Notes: generated from the letters alone by a model not told the origin. Shown: positions 1 to 5,562, counted from the stretch's first letter. The stretch is DNA of 5,616 nt from an uncultured Eubacteriales bacterium (GCA_900548615.1 URKW01000119.1:1-5616), one strand, 5' to 3'. Program-made: numbers and translations.

Positions 1-2
1 AC

Positions 3-1490
3 TTCACGGCAGAAACGGCAGAGGAGCAGTACCTGAAATCCGGCTCCAGCTGCACAGAGAAAGCGGTCTACTACAAGTCCTGCACGGTTTGCGGCCTGAG
101 CTCCAAGGGTACGGCCAGCGAGGACACCTTTGAATCCGGCAGCGTTCTGGGCCATGAATGGGGCGCATGGACATCCAACGGCAATGTCACCCACACCCGC
201 GTCTGCTCCCGCGACGCCAGCCACACCGAGACGGAAAACTGCTCCGGCGGCGAAGCCACCTGCATTGCCAAGGCAAAATGCAATGTCTGCAAGGCCGAGT
301 ACGGCGAAACGAACCCCGGCAACCACGCCGGAACACTGGGTGAGTGGCAGAGTGACGGAAACAACCACTGGAAAGAGTATTCCTGCTGTAGGGTAAATGA
401 TGAAGAGGATCCCCATGATTGGGACAATGGCAAGGTAACGACACAACCTACCTGTACAAATGCGGGCGAAAAAACATTTACCTGTAACGAATGCGGCAGG
501 AAAAAGACAGAGCAAATCGACGCCACCGGCCACAGCTGGAAACAGGAGTGGAACTCCGACGAGACGCATCACTGGCATGAGTGCGCCAACGGCTGCGATG
601 CGAAGGATGCCTATGCGGAGCACGCCGACGCCGACAAGAACCACGTCTGCGATACCTGCGGCAAGGTGCTGAGCGAGTGCGCCGACGACAACAAGGATCA
701 CAAGTGCGACTACTGCGGCAAGGTGCTGAGCGTGTGCGCGGATGACAACAAGGATCACAAGTGCGACTACTGCGGCAAGGTGCTGAGCGTGTGCGCCGAC
801 ACCGACAAGGATCACAAGTGCGACTACTGCGGCAAGGTGCTGAGTGAGTGCGCCGACACCGACAAGGATCACAAGTGCGACTACTGCGGCAAGGTGCTGA
901 GTGAATGCGCCGACGACAACAAGGATCACAAGTGTGACTACTGCGGCAAGGTGCTGAGTGAATGCGCCGACGACAACAAGGATCACAAGTGTGATTACTG
1001 CGGCAAGGTACTGAGCGAGTGCGCGGATGACAACAAGGATCACAAGTGTGATTACTGCGGCAAGACCATCTCCAACCACACCGGCGGCACGGCGGACTGC
1101 TGCCACAAGGCGGTGTGCGAGATCTGCGGCAAGGCGTATGGCGGGCTCGACCCCGACAACCATACCGACCTGAAGCACTTCCCCGCCCAAAGGGCCACCA
1201 TACTGCGGGAGGGCAATATCGAGTATTGGTATTGCTCCGGCTGCGGCAAGTACTATAAGGATGCCGAAGCTACCATCGAGATCACGCAGGAGGACACCGT
1301 GATCCCCAAGGTGAAGCGCGACAACAGCGGCATTCCCTCCCACGGCGGCGAGACTGGCAAGACGGACAAGGACGATAAGACCGTCCAGTCCGTCAAAACC
1401 GGCGACGCGGGCGTTGCCCTGTACGGTGCTATGGCGCTGCTGAGCCTGACCGGCGGCGCGTGGATCGTCGGGAAGAAGAGAAGATCATAA
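3..1490 (+). CDS. Large Cys-rich repeat surface protein, 3' part (5' end outside window)
   Basis: Frame 3 is open from the window edge to TAA at 1488-1490, giving 495 residues of a gene whose start is missing. The N-terminal part (residues 1-221) has scattered CxxC pairs (CTVC, CNVC, CNEC, CDTC) and GHxW/HWHEC-type segments typical of secreted proteins of gut Clostridia. Residues 222-354 are seven 19-residue tandem units, preceded by one degenerate unit (203-221). After two further CxxC sites (CEIC, CSGC) comes a Lys/Asp-rich linker, then KTGD at 465-468, a hydrophobic stretch of about 20 residues and the basic tail GKKRRS. This end resembles a sortase sorting signal but lacks a canonical LPxTG, so it may be a variant sortase substrate or a plain membrane anchor. 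Cys/His spacing suggests metal binding; that is inference. Function is unknown; adhesion or a surface stalk is a guess. A terminator follows directly. Confidence 0.85.
   Translation, partial: FTAETAEEQYLKSGSSCTEKAVYYKSCTVCGLSSKGTASEDTFESGSVLGHEWGAWTSNGNVTHTRVCSRDASHTETENCSGGEATCIAKAKCNVCKAEYGETNPGNHAGTLGEWQSDGNNHWKEYSCCRVNDEEDPHDWDNGKVTTQPTCTNAGEKTFTCNECGRKKTEQIDATGHSWKQEWNSDETHHWHECANGCDAKDAYAEHADADKNHVCDTCGKVLSECADDNKDHKCDYCGKVLSVCADDNKDHKCDYCGKVLSVCADTDKDHKCDYCGKVLSECADTDKDHKCDYCGKVLSECADDNKDHKCDYCGKVLSECADDNKDHKCDYCGKVLSECADDNKDHKCDYCGKTISNHTGGTADCCHKAVCEICGKAYGGLDPDNHTDLKHFPAQRATILREGNIEYWYCSGCGKYYKDAEATIEITQEDTVIPKVKRDNSGIPSHGGETGKTDKDDKTVQSVKTGDAGVALYGAMALLSLTGGAWIVGKKRRS
666..1064 (+). 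repeat. Seven tandem 57-bp units coding a 19-residue C-H-C-C module
   Basis: Seven head-to-tail in-frame units of exactly 57 bp start at 666, 723, 780, 837, 894, 951 and 1008. The consensus is VLSECADDNKDHKCDYCGK, and a diverged copy of the same length sits at 609-665. The only residue changes are E to V at unit position 4 (units 2 and 3) and DN to TD at positions 8-9 (units 3 and 4). Each unit has Cys, His, Cys, Cys spaced C-x6-H-x-C-x2-C, like a small zinc site. The Asp/Asn-rich ADDNKD stretch could instead bind a cation such as calcium; neither is shown. The near identity at DNA level points to recent expansion. Confidence 0.95.
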
Positions 1491-1493
1491 CAC

Positions 1494-1524
1494 AAAAACG
1501 CTCCCCTACCGGGGGAGCGTTTTT
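1494..1524 (+). terminator. Rho-independent terminator of the surface-protein gene
   Basis: A perfect 13-bp inverted repeat (AAAAACGCTCCCC at 1494-1506, GGGGAGCGTTTTT at 1512-1524) encloses the loop TACCG. It begins three bases after the TAA stop and ends in five T. Its A-tract makes it able to act in both directions, so it could also stop transcription arriving from the convergent importer operon. Confidence 0.9.
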
Positions 1525-1527
1525 CTT

Positions 1528-1643
1528 GCCTCCCCTGTGTAAGGGGAGGCGTCAAAAATCTTTGATTTTTGACGGAGGGGTTGTCACATGACGGACAATT
1601 CCCCAGTCAGCTTTGCTGACAGCCCCCTTTACACAAGGGGGGC
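1528..1643. repeat. Palindromic MITE-like element with terminal inverted repeats
   Basis: The left end (1528-1550) is a hairpin with arms GCCTCCCC/GGGGAGGC and loop TGTGTAA. The right end (1622-1643) is a hairpin with arms GCCCCC/GGGGGC whose loop contains TTACACA, the exact complement of the left loop. The ends are therefore also imperfect inverted repeats of each other. Inside lie a 10-bp stem GTCAAAAATC/GATTTTTGAC (1551-1573, loop TTT), an outer GGGGTTGTC/GACAATTCCCC pairing (1577-1604) and GTCAGC/GCTGAC (1606-1620, loop TTT). There is no transposase and no credible ORF. Units of this design are, from memory, interspersed between genes in Oscillospiraceae. A non-autonomous mobile element is the likely reading; a structured RNA is the alternative. 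Confidence 0.7.
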
Positions 1644-1649
1644 GAATTA

Positions 1650-1690
1650 CGAATTCCCACGCCAGTGTTCGCACTGGCTCGGAATGACAG
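1650..1690. repeat. Second interspersed palindromic repeat with UUCG-capped hairpin
   Basis: A perfect 7-bp stem GCCAGTG/CACTGGC (1661-1678) is capped by TTCG. An outer ATTCC/GGAAT pairing (1653-1657, 1681-1685) surrounds it. Read on the minus strand it starts TGTCATTCCGAGCCAGTG, which I recall as the form of a repeat found in many copies in gut Clostridia; that is memory, not a search. It abuts the preceding palindromic element through a 7-bp tandem duplication (CGAATTA, CGAATTC; 1643-1656). It lies just past the 3' end of the importer operon and could serve there as an RNA 3'-end stabiliser. Confidence 0.55.
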
Positions 1691-1703
1691 AGCTTGTTGC
1701 TTT

Positions 1704-2702
1704 TCATCTTGCCGCTGCCGCCCAGTGGTTATCCACCAGCTTATCGAAATCCACCCACTGGTCATCAGTCAGCTCGCCCGCCTGGGTCATGACCGTCTCC
1801 AGCCGCTCCAGCGCCGCCTTCTCCATGGTCAGGGGCGTGTTCCACGCGCCGATCTCCCGGTGGCGGGCGGTGACGGCCTCCAGCGTGTCAAGGCTGGTGT
1901 CGGGGAACTGGCCGATGATGGCCTCGGCCACCTCCCGGTCGGTGTGGGAATCCACCCAATCCAGCGCCTTGGCAATGGCGCGGCAGAAGGCGGCGATCAC
2001 GTCGTCATGCTCCGCTGTGTAGCTCTGGGACGCGAAATAGGCGGTATAGGGGATCGCGCCGCTCTCCGCACCGATGGAGCAGAGGATATACCCCTCGCCG
2101 GAGGTGACCACCTGCGTGGCGGCAGGCTCAAACAGCGTCACATAGTCTCCCTGCCCGCCGGTAAAGGCCCCGGCCATCATGTTGAACTGCACGCTGGTGT
2201 CCACGATCACGTCCTTCTGGGGCTCCAGACCGTGCTGGCGCAGCACGTATTCCAGCGTCATCTCCGGCACGCCGCCCTTCCGGCCGCCGATGATGGTCTT
2301 GCCCCGCAGATCCTCCCAGTTAAAGGAAACGTCCTCCCGGCCCATCAGGAACGCGCCGTCGCAGGCTGTCAGCTGGCCGAACACCACCGGATGATCGTCC
2401 TTGCCCTGATTGTAAATGTAGATGCAGCTCTCCGGCCCCGCCAGACCGATGTCGCTCTGTCCGGAGACCACGGCGGTCATCACCTTGTCGGCCCCGCCGC
2501 CGTTGGTCAGCTCAATGGCAAGGCCCTCCTCGGCGAAGAAGCCCAGTTCCATGGCCACATACTGCGGCGCGTAGAACACAGAATGGGTCACTTCGTTCAG
2601 GCGTACCGTGGTCAGTTCCGCCTCTGCTGTCCCCGTGCCGCAGCCGCAGAGCAGCGGCAGCAGCATCAGGGCGGCCAGCACCGGTGCGAAGATCTTTTTC
2701 AT
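1704..2702 (-). CDS. ABC transporter substrate-binding lipoprotein, NMT1/THI5-like (NitT/TauT family)
   Basis: 332 residues. It captures a small solute outside the cell and delivers it to the permease encoded just upstream. Residues 1-20 are a lipoprotein signal peptide (MKK, hydrophobic core, lipobox LCGC), so Cys21 would be the lipidated residue. The mature part opens with the family pattern: a FYAPQYVAMELGFFAEEGL helix region (43-61), then a DKVMTAVVSGQSDIGLAGPE stretch (72-91), typical of the NMT1 fold. The start at 2702 is chosen because it gives the signal peptide and overlaps the permease stop as ATGA. A weak GGGGG ribosome site lies 7 bases upstream, so translational coupling is likely. 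The frame stays open further upstream, but only as the wrong frame of the permease gene. Substrate is undetermined: sulfonate, taurine, nitrate, pyrimidine precursor and riboflavin binders all share this fold. Confidence 0.92.
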   Translation of the reverse strand: MKKIFAPVLAALMLLPLLCGCGTGTAEAELTTVRLNEVTHSVFYAPQYVAMELGFFAEEGLAIELTNGGGADKVMTAVVSGQSDIGLAGPESCIYIYNQGKDDHPVVFGQLTACDGAFLMGREDVSFNWEDLRGKTIIGGRKGGVPEMTLEYVLRQHGLEPQKDVIVDTSVQFNMMAGAFTGGQGDYVTLFEPAATQVVTSGEGYILCSIGAESGAIPYTAYFASQSYTAEHDDVIAAFCRAIAKALDWVDSHTDREVAEAIIGQFPDTSLDTLEAVTARHREIGAWNTPLTMEKAALERLETVMTQAGELTDDQWVDFDKLVDNHWAAAAR

Positions 2703-3514
2703 GCTTTTACCCCCAATAAATGATACAGTATTTTTTCCACCCACAGCACCAGCCGGTACATGACCACCGCGGCCACCAGCAGAAGCAGCACGCTGGTCAT
2801 CACCAGATCCATGTTGAACACCTGGGAGCCATAAACGATCAGATACCCAAGACCGGCCCGTGAGACAAGAAACTCGCCCATGATAACGCCTACCCACGAA
2901 AGGCCCACGTTGACCTTCAGGGTGTTCAGCAGCGTGGCGTAGTTGGCGGGAAACACCAGCATCCGCAAAAGCTGCCAGCGGCTGGCGCCCATGGCGGCCA
3001 TCAGCCGGGTCTTCTGGGCGTCCGTGGCGCGGAAGCCCTCGTACATGTTGAGAATGGTGACGATCAGCGAGATAGCCAGCGTCATGACGATGATGGCGCC
3101 GGTTCCGGCGCCCATCCAGACGATGAAGATGGGGCCGAGGGCTGTTTTCGGCAGCGCGTTCAGCACCACCAGATACGGATCCAGCACACGGCTCAGGGTG
3201 GGCCACCACCACATGGCCACGGCCACCACCGTTCCGGCGGCGGTGCCCAGCAGGAAGCCCACTGCCGTCTCCCAGCAGGAGACGCCTACGTGCAGCAGTA
3301 CGTCACCGCTGCGGCACAGGCTCAGAAACGTGGCGGCGATGCGGCTGGGACTGCTGACCAGAAAGCCGTCGCTGAGACCGACGCGGCAGCTCAGCTCCCA
3401 GAAGGCGAAGAAGCCCACTAAAATTGCCAGCTGCCACAGCCGCACCCGGCGGCTCTGCCGCCGCACATCCCGCAGATACATCGCCCGCTTGGGCGACACG
3501 GCAGGTTCAATCAT
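2699..3514 (-). CDS. ABC transporter permease, SsuC/TauC/ThiX-like
   Basis: 271 residues forming the membrane channel of the importer. Hydrophobic segments lie at about 27-45, 73-101, 115-133, 138-156, 203-228 and 237-258. The EAA loop that docks on the ATPase is seen at about 165-189 (RLMAAMGASRWQLLRMLVFP), with the conserved Gly176. The segment LNALPKTALGPIFIVWMG (118-135) is characteristic of this importer subfamily. The start at 3514 is chosen over an ATG at 3541 because AAGGAG (3525-3530) and GGAG (3519-3522), both on the minus strand, precede it and it overlaps the ATPase stop by 8 bases. It is a standard member in length and motifs; nothing appears broken. Confidence 0.94.
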   Translation of the reverse strand: MIEPAVSPKRAMYLRDVRRQSRRVRLWQLAILVGFFAFWELSCRVGLSDGFLVSSPSRIAATFLSLCRSGDVLLHVGVSCWETAVGFLLGTAAGTVVAVAMWWWPTLSRVLDPYLVVLNALPKTALGPIFIVWMGAGTGAIIVMTLAISLIVTILNMYEGFRATDAQKTRLMAAMGASRWQLLRMLVFPANYATLLNTLKVNVGLSWVGVIMGEFLVSRAGLGYLIVYGSQVFNMDLVMTSVLLLLVAAVVMYRLVLWVEKILYHLLGVKA

Positions 3515-4271
3515 GCAGCTCCAGCTCCTTCCATATGGCATCGAAATACCGGGGAAAGGCGGGATTTTCCCGCCGCTTCATGGGATCCATCTGCCGCAGC
3601 TCTCCCATGTCGAACACCGCCTTGACCGTGGCGGGCCGCCGGGACAGCACCACCACCCGATCCGACATGCTGACGGCCTCGGAAATGTCGTGGGTCACCA
3701 GCAGGGCGGTCTTGCCCTCGGAGCGGATGATGCGCCAGATATCGCCGGATACCGCCAGCCGGGTCTGATAGTCCAGCGCCGAGAAGGGTTCATCCAGCAG
3801 CAGGATATCCGGGCCTGTGGCCAGCGTGCGGATCAGGGCGCACCGCTGCCGCATGCCGCCGGACAGCTGGTCGGGCCGCTTGACGGCGAATTCCGACAGG
3901 TCGTAGCGCTTCAACAGCGTTTCCACGTGGTCGCGGTGGGCCGGGTCGCGGTCGCGGCGGATCTGTAGCCCCAGCATCACATTGTCCCGGATGGAGCGCC
4001 ATTCAAACAGCTGATCCCGCTGGGGCATGAAGCCCATCCGGCCGCTGGCGCCCGTCACCGGCTGGCCGTACAGCGACACCGCGCCGCCGTCCAGCGTCTC
4101 CAGTCCCGCCAGCACGCCCAGCAGCGTGGATTTTCCGCAGCCGGAGGGCCCCACGATGCTGACGAATTCCCCCTCCGCCACATCAAAGGATACGCCGCCC
4201 AGCGCTTCCACCTCGCCATTGCGGGCCTGATAGGTCAGGGCGGCGTCCCGGATCGAGATGATGTTGTTCAT
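3507..4271 (-). CDS. ABC transporter ATP-binding protein, SsuB/TauB/ThiZ-like
   Basis: 254 residues; hydrolyses ATP on the cytoplasmic face to drive the importer. All key motifs are present: Walker A GPSGCGKST (41-49), Q-loop Gln84 (FMPQ), signature LSGGMRQR (136-143), Walker B ILLLDEP (156-162), D-loop SALD (164-167) and switch His194 (VTHD). The C-terminal stretch with MDPMKRRENPAFP is typical of the nitrate/sulfonate/taurine ATPases. It is the first gene of the operon. The ATG at 4271 has GGGAGG 5 bases upstream (minus strand, 4277-4282). The downstream permease start lies inside its last codons. It is intact and should be active. Confidence 0.96.
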   Translation of the reverse strand: MNNIISIRDAALTYQARNGEVEALGGVSFDVAEGEFVSIVGPSGCGKSTLLGVLAGLETLDGGAVSLYGQPVTGASGRMGFMPQRDQLFEWRSIRDNVMLGLQIRRDRDPAHRDHVETLLKRYDLSEFAVKRPDQLSGGMRQRCALIRTLATGPDILLLDEPFSALDYQTRLAVSGDIWRIIRSEGKTALLVTHDISEAVSMSDRVVVLSRRPATVKAVFDMGELRQMDPMKRRENPAFPRYFDAIWKELELHD

Positions 4272-4304
4272 ATGTGCCTCCCTTTTTCGTCCATAAGACC
4301 TTGC

Positions 4305-4322
4305 GGGAGAGATGCCTCTCCC
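4305..4322. other. Small hairpin in the importer operon leader
   Basis: GGGAGAG (4305-4311) pairs perfectly with CTCTCCC (4316-4322) around a 4-base loop, between the possible -10 box and the ATPase ribosome site. No T-run follows on the minus strand, so it is not a good terminator. It could be an operator half-site pair or a leader stem; either is speculative. Confidence 0.35.
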
Positions 4323-4328
4323 TGCATC

Positions 4329-4357
4329 AGTATACGGCGGGGGTGCGGGATTGGTTC
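4329..4357 (-). promoter_or_regulatory. Possible promoter of the ABC importer operon
   Basis: On the minus strand TATACT (4329-4334) matches five of six -10 bases and lies about 57 bases ahead of the ATPase start. The hexamer 17 bases upstream (GAACCA, 4352-4357) is a poor -35 box, so the promoter may need an activator or may be elsewhere. I looked for a TPP riboswitch in this leader, as thiamine-precursor importers often have one, and saw no match to its conserved core. Confidence 0.3.
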
Positions 4358-4361
4358 CTCG

Positions 4362-4390
4362 TTGACTTTTTGCCGCTGCTGGTGTACCAT
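4362..4390 (+). promoter_or_regulatory. Sigma-A-type promoter of ridA
   Basis: TTGACT (4362-4367) and TACCAT (4385-4390) are separated by exactly 17 bases. This predicts a transcript start near 4397 and a leader of about 27 bases that just includes the ribosome site. The -35 box matches five of six consensus bases and the -10 box four. Confidence 0.65.
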
Positions 4391-4408
4391 AGGAGCACAG
4401 TATATAAG

Positions 4409-4415
4409 AAGGAGG
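4409..4415 (+). promoter_or_regulatory. Strong ribosome binding site fixing the ridA start
   Basis: A perfect AAGGAGG lies 8 bases before ATG 4424. This settles the start against an ATG at 4274 in the same open frame, which would add 50 residues with no resemblance to the RidA family and begin upstream of the promoter. Confidence 0.85.
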
Positions 4416-4423
4416 ACGTCCCC

Positions 4424-4804
4424 ATGAAGAAGATCATTTCCACCACCAACGCGCCCGCCGCCATCGGCCCCTATTCCCAGGCCATCGACTGTGGCACTTT
4501 TGTTGTCACCTCCGGTCAGGTGCCCTTTGATCCCGCTACCGGCGAGTTCGTCCCCGGCGGCATCACCGAGCAGACCCGTCAGGTGCTGACCAATATCAAG
4601 GCCATTCTGACCGAGGCCGGCCTGACCATGGACAACGTGGTCAAGACCACCGTGTTCCTGCAGAATATGGGCGATTTCGCCGCCATGAACGCGGTGTACG
4701 CCGAGTTCTTTACCGAGGGTCAGTATCCCGCCCGCTCCGCTGTGGAGGTCGGAGCGCTGCCCAAGGGCGCTCTGGTGGAGATCGAGACCATCTGCGTCAA
4801 GTAA
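4424..4804 (+). CDS. ridA: 2-iminobutanoate/2-iminopropanoate deaminase (RidA/YjgF/YER057c family)
   Basis: 126 residues, the normal family length. RidA is a cytoplasmic trimer that hydrolyses reactive enamines and imines, chiefly 2-aminoacrylate released by PLP enzymes such as serine/threonine dehydratase, to ketoacid and ammonia. Seen here: IGPYSQAI near the N-terminus (14-21, Tyr17), the SGQVP core (30-34), and the family signature PARSAVEVGALPKGALVEIE (102-121) with the substrate-binding Arg104 and the catalytic-region Glu119. All active-site residues expected of the RidA subgroup are present, so it should be catalytically competent. It has its own promoter and terminator and is transcribed away from the importer operon. 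A functional link to that importer is not supported beyond proximity. Confidence 0.96.
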   Translation: MKKIISTTNAPAAIGPYSQAIDCGTFVVTSGQVPFDPATGEFVPGGITEQTRQVLTNIKAILTEAGLTMDNVVKTTVFLQNMGDFAAMNAVYAEFFTEGQYPARSAVEVGALPKGALVEIETICVK

Positions 4805-4808
4805 GCGA

Positions 4809-4861
4809 TACAAGTATAAAGGAAATCCTCTGCTTTGCGGAGGATTTCCTTTATACTTGTA
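4809..4861. terminator. Very long near-perfect hairpin after ridA
   Basis: Five bases after the ridA stop, 22 bases (4809-4830) pair perfectly with 4840-4861. Three further pairs inside, one of them G-T, leave only a TTT loop at 4834-4836, so the stem is 25 bp. The inner arms (AAAGGAAATCCTC/GAGGATTTCCTTT) look like a rho-independent terminator, but no clean T-run follows and the stem is much longer than needed. It probably ends ridA transcripts, possibly in both directions. A foldback repeat insertion is the alternative. Confidence 0.6.
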
Positions 4862-4929
4862 CTGTTAGTAAAACTGTCATGCATTATAATATTCTGTAGC
4901 TTTACTTTTCTTGTTAAATATTCTACTAT
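4862..4929 (+). promoter_or_regulatory. AT-rich leader with candidate promoters for the small membrane protein
   Basis: Two candidates are visible. A perfect TATAAT (4885-4890) has a weak CTGTTA box (4862-4867) 17 bases upstream. TTTACT (4901-4906) and TACTAT (4924-4929), also 17 apart, each match four of six consensus bases. The stretch is markedly richer in A and T than its neighbours, as is common around strong promoters. Which one is used cannot be decided by eye. Confidence 0.45.
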
Positions 4930-4966
4930 ACAGTCACAGAGTAAAAAACACTACAAAATATGTGTT

Positions 4967-4973
4967 AAGGAGG
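4967..4973 (+). promoter_or_regulatory. Strong ribosome binding site fixing the 78-residue ORF start
   Basis: A perfect AAGGAGG sits 8 bases before ATG 4982. The frame is open back to a TTG at 4835, but that lies inside the ridA hairpin and has no ribosome site, so the short form is chosen. A small AACAC/GTGTT stem (4947-4966) lies just upstream and leaves the site exposed. Confidence 0.85.
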
Positions 4974-4981
4974 AAACTACC

Positions 4982-5218
4982 ATGAAAAACATTTCTACTT
5001 ACGTTATGATCTCCATCGTCTCCCTCGTGCTGGTGGTGGCGACCGCCTTTTTGATGACTGCTGCCGACGCGCCTATCCGTGAAGCCGGCGGATATCTGCC
5101 CATGCTGTTGGGTGCGGTATTCACCTGGAGCACGGCCAAGGCCAATCTGATGGAGCGCGACCGCGAAGTTCGCCGCAATGCTCGTACCGCCTTCACCCCC
5201 AGCCACGCCGCCGCGTAA
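4982..5218 (+). CDS. Small membrane protein of unknown function, 78 residues
   Basis: I do not recognise a family. Residues 6-27 form a clear hydrophobic helix (YVMISIVSLVLVVATAFLM). A short polar loop with DAPIRE follows, then a weaker hydrophobic stretch at about 37-52 (GYLPMLLGAVFTWSTA). The tail from residue 53 is rich in charged residues (MERDREVRRNAR) and ends SHAAA. This suggests a two-pass hairpin, or a single-pass protein with an amphipathic second segment and a cytoplasmic basic tail. The optimal ribosome site, GC-rich codon use in an AT-rich setting, and terminator (5253-5285) support a genuine one-gene unit. No neighbour suggests its role. Confidence 0.7.
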   Translation: MKNISTYVMISIVSLVLVVATAFLMTAADAPIREAGGYLPMLLGAVFTWSTAKANLMERDREVRRNARTAFTPSHAAA

Positions 5219-5252
5219 CGCTGATCCGGAAATTGTTTTCTCTCTCAAATAA

Positions 5253-5285
5253 AGAAGGAAGGATACGGAATGTGTCCTTCCTTCT
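5253..5285 (+). terminator. Probable terminator of the small membrane protein gene
   Basis: AGAAGGAAGGA (5253-5263) pairs with TCCTTCCTTCT (5275-5285). Three more inner pairs, one a wobble, leave the loop GGAAT. The stem has 14 pairs and starts 35 bases after the stop codon. The T-rich right arm supports a terminator, but no continuous T-run follows it. Its 3' flank is TCAGTCTGTCAAAAAA, which recurs after the last hairpin of this region. Confidence 0.55.
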
Positions 5286-5488
5286 CAGTCTGTCAAAAAA
5301 GCTTCGCAGAATTCGCGCCCGTTATGGCGGCGAACAAGTTGAATCATTTTTGCCGCGTCGGTGCGTTAAGAAAATATGCCGGTGGCATATTTTTAGCATC
5401 CGATCTCGGCGGCTGTGCCGCCGTAGCATCCGTCTTGATTTTTGCCGCACTCCAGTAGAAAAAGCGCGGGTCGGAGCGATTCCTAATT

Positions 5489-5521
5489 TTGTCAAAAAAG
5501 GGCTATGCCCTTTTTTGACAA
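5489..5521. terminator. Terminator-like perfect hairpin with A/T tracts
   Basis: TTGTCAAAAAAGGGC (5489-5503) pairs perfectly with GCCCTTTTTTGACAA (5507-5521) around a TAT loop. Six T follow the GC-rich core, and the mirror A-tract would serve the other strand, so it can act as a bidirectional terminator. No gene ends nearby, which suggests a repeat-borne hairpin rather than a dedicated terminator. Confidence 0.55.
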
Positions 5522-5527
5522 GCTCAA

Positions 5528-5562
5528 ACAGGAAAGACACGTCAGCGACGTGTCTTTCCTGT
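5528..5562. repeat. Perfect 16-bp stem hairpin
   Basis: ACAGGAAAGACACGTC (5528-5543) pairs without mismatch with GACGTGTCTTTCCTGT (5547-5562) around AGC. It sits only six bases after the preceding hairpin and is followed by CAGCCTGTCAAAAAA. The same layout, a hairpin whose right arm contains GTGTCYTTCCT followed by this tail, is seen at 5253-5300. Confidence 0.6.

Noticed and set aside
71..526. 151-codon minus-strand ORF opposite the surface protein gene
   Set aside because: The opposite frame carries the coherent Cys-rich protein that continues into the repeat array. The minus frame shows no ribosome site or family motif.
666..1064. CRISPR array, suggested by the regular repeats
   Set aside because: The 57-bp units are contiguous, with no unique spacers, and are translated in frame as part of a protein.
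1665..2723. 352-codon plus-strand ORF opposite the substrate-binding protein
   Set aside because: It is the antisense shadow of a clear NMT1-type lipoprotein gene in GC-rich DNA, where stop codons are rare on both strands.
2703..3212. 170-residue N-terminal extension of the substrate-binding protein frame
   Set aside because: It lies over the permease gene in another frame. The lipoprotein signal peptide and ATGA overlap place the true start at 2702.
4272..4361. TPP riboswitch in the importer leader
   Set aside because: I searched the minus strand for the conserved CUGAGA and the downstream pyrophosphate-helix motifs and found neither.
4268..4813. 181-codon minus-strand ORF opposite ridA
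   Set aside because: The plus strand encodes a full-length RidA with all family residues, so this is a shadow.
4835..4981. 49-residue hydrophobic N-terminal extension of the small membrane protein
   Set aside because: It would begin at a TTG inside the ridA hairpin with no ribosome site, whereas ATG 4982 has a perfect one.
5270..5458. 62-codon plus-strand ORF with a GGAAGG stretch 7 bases before its ATG
   Set aside because: The apparent ribosome site is the left arm of the 5253-5285 hairpin, and the reading frame runs through three further hairpins and repeats. It looks like repeat sequence read by chance.
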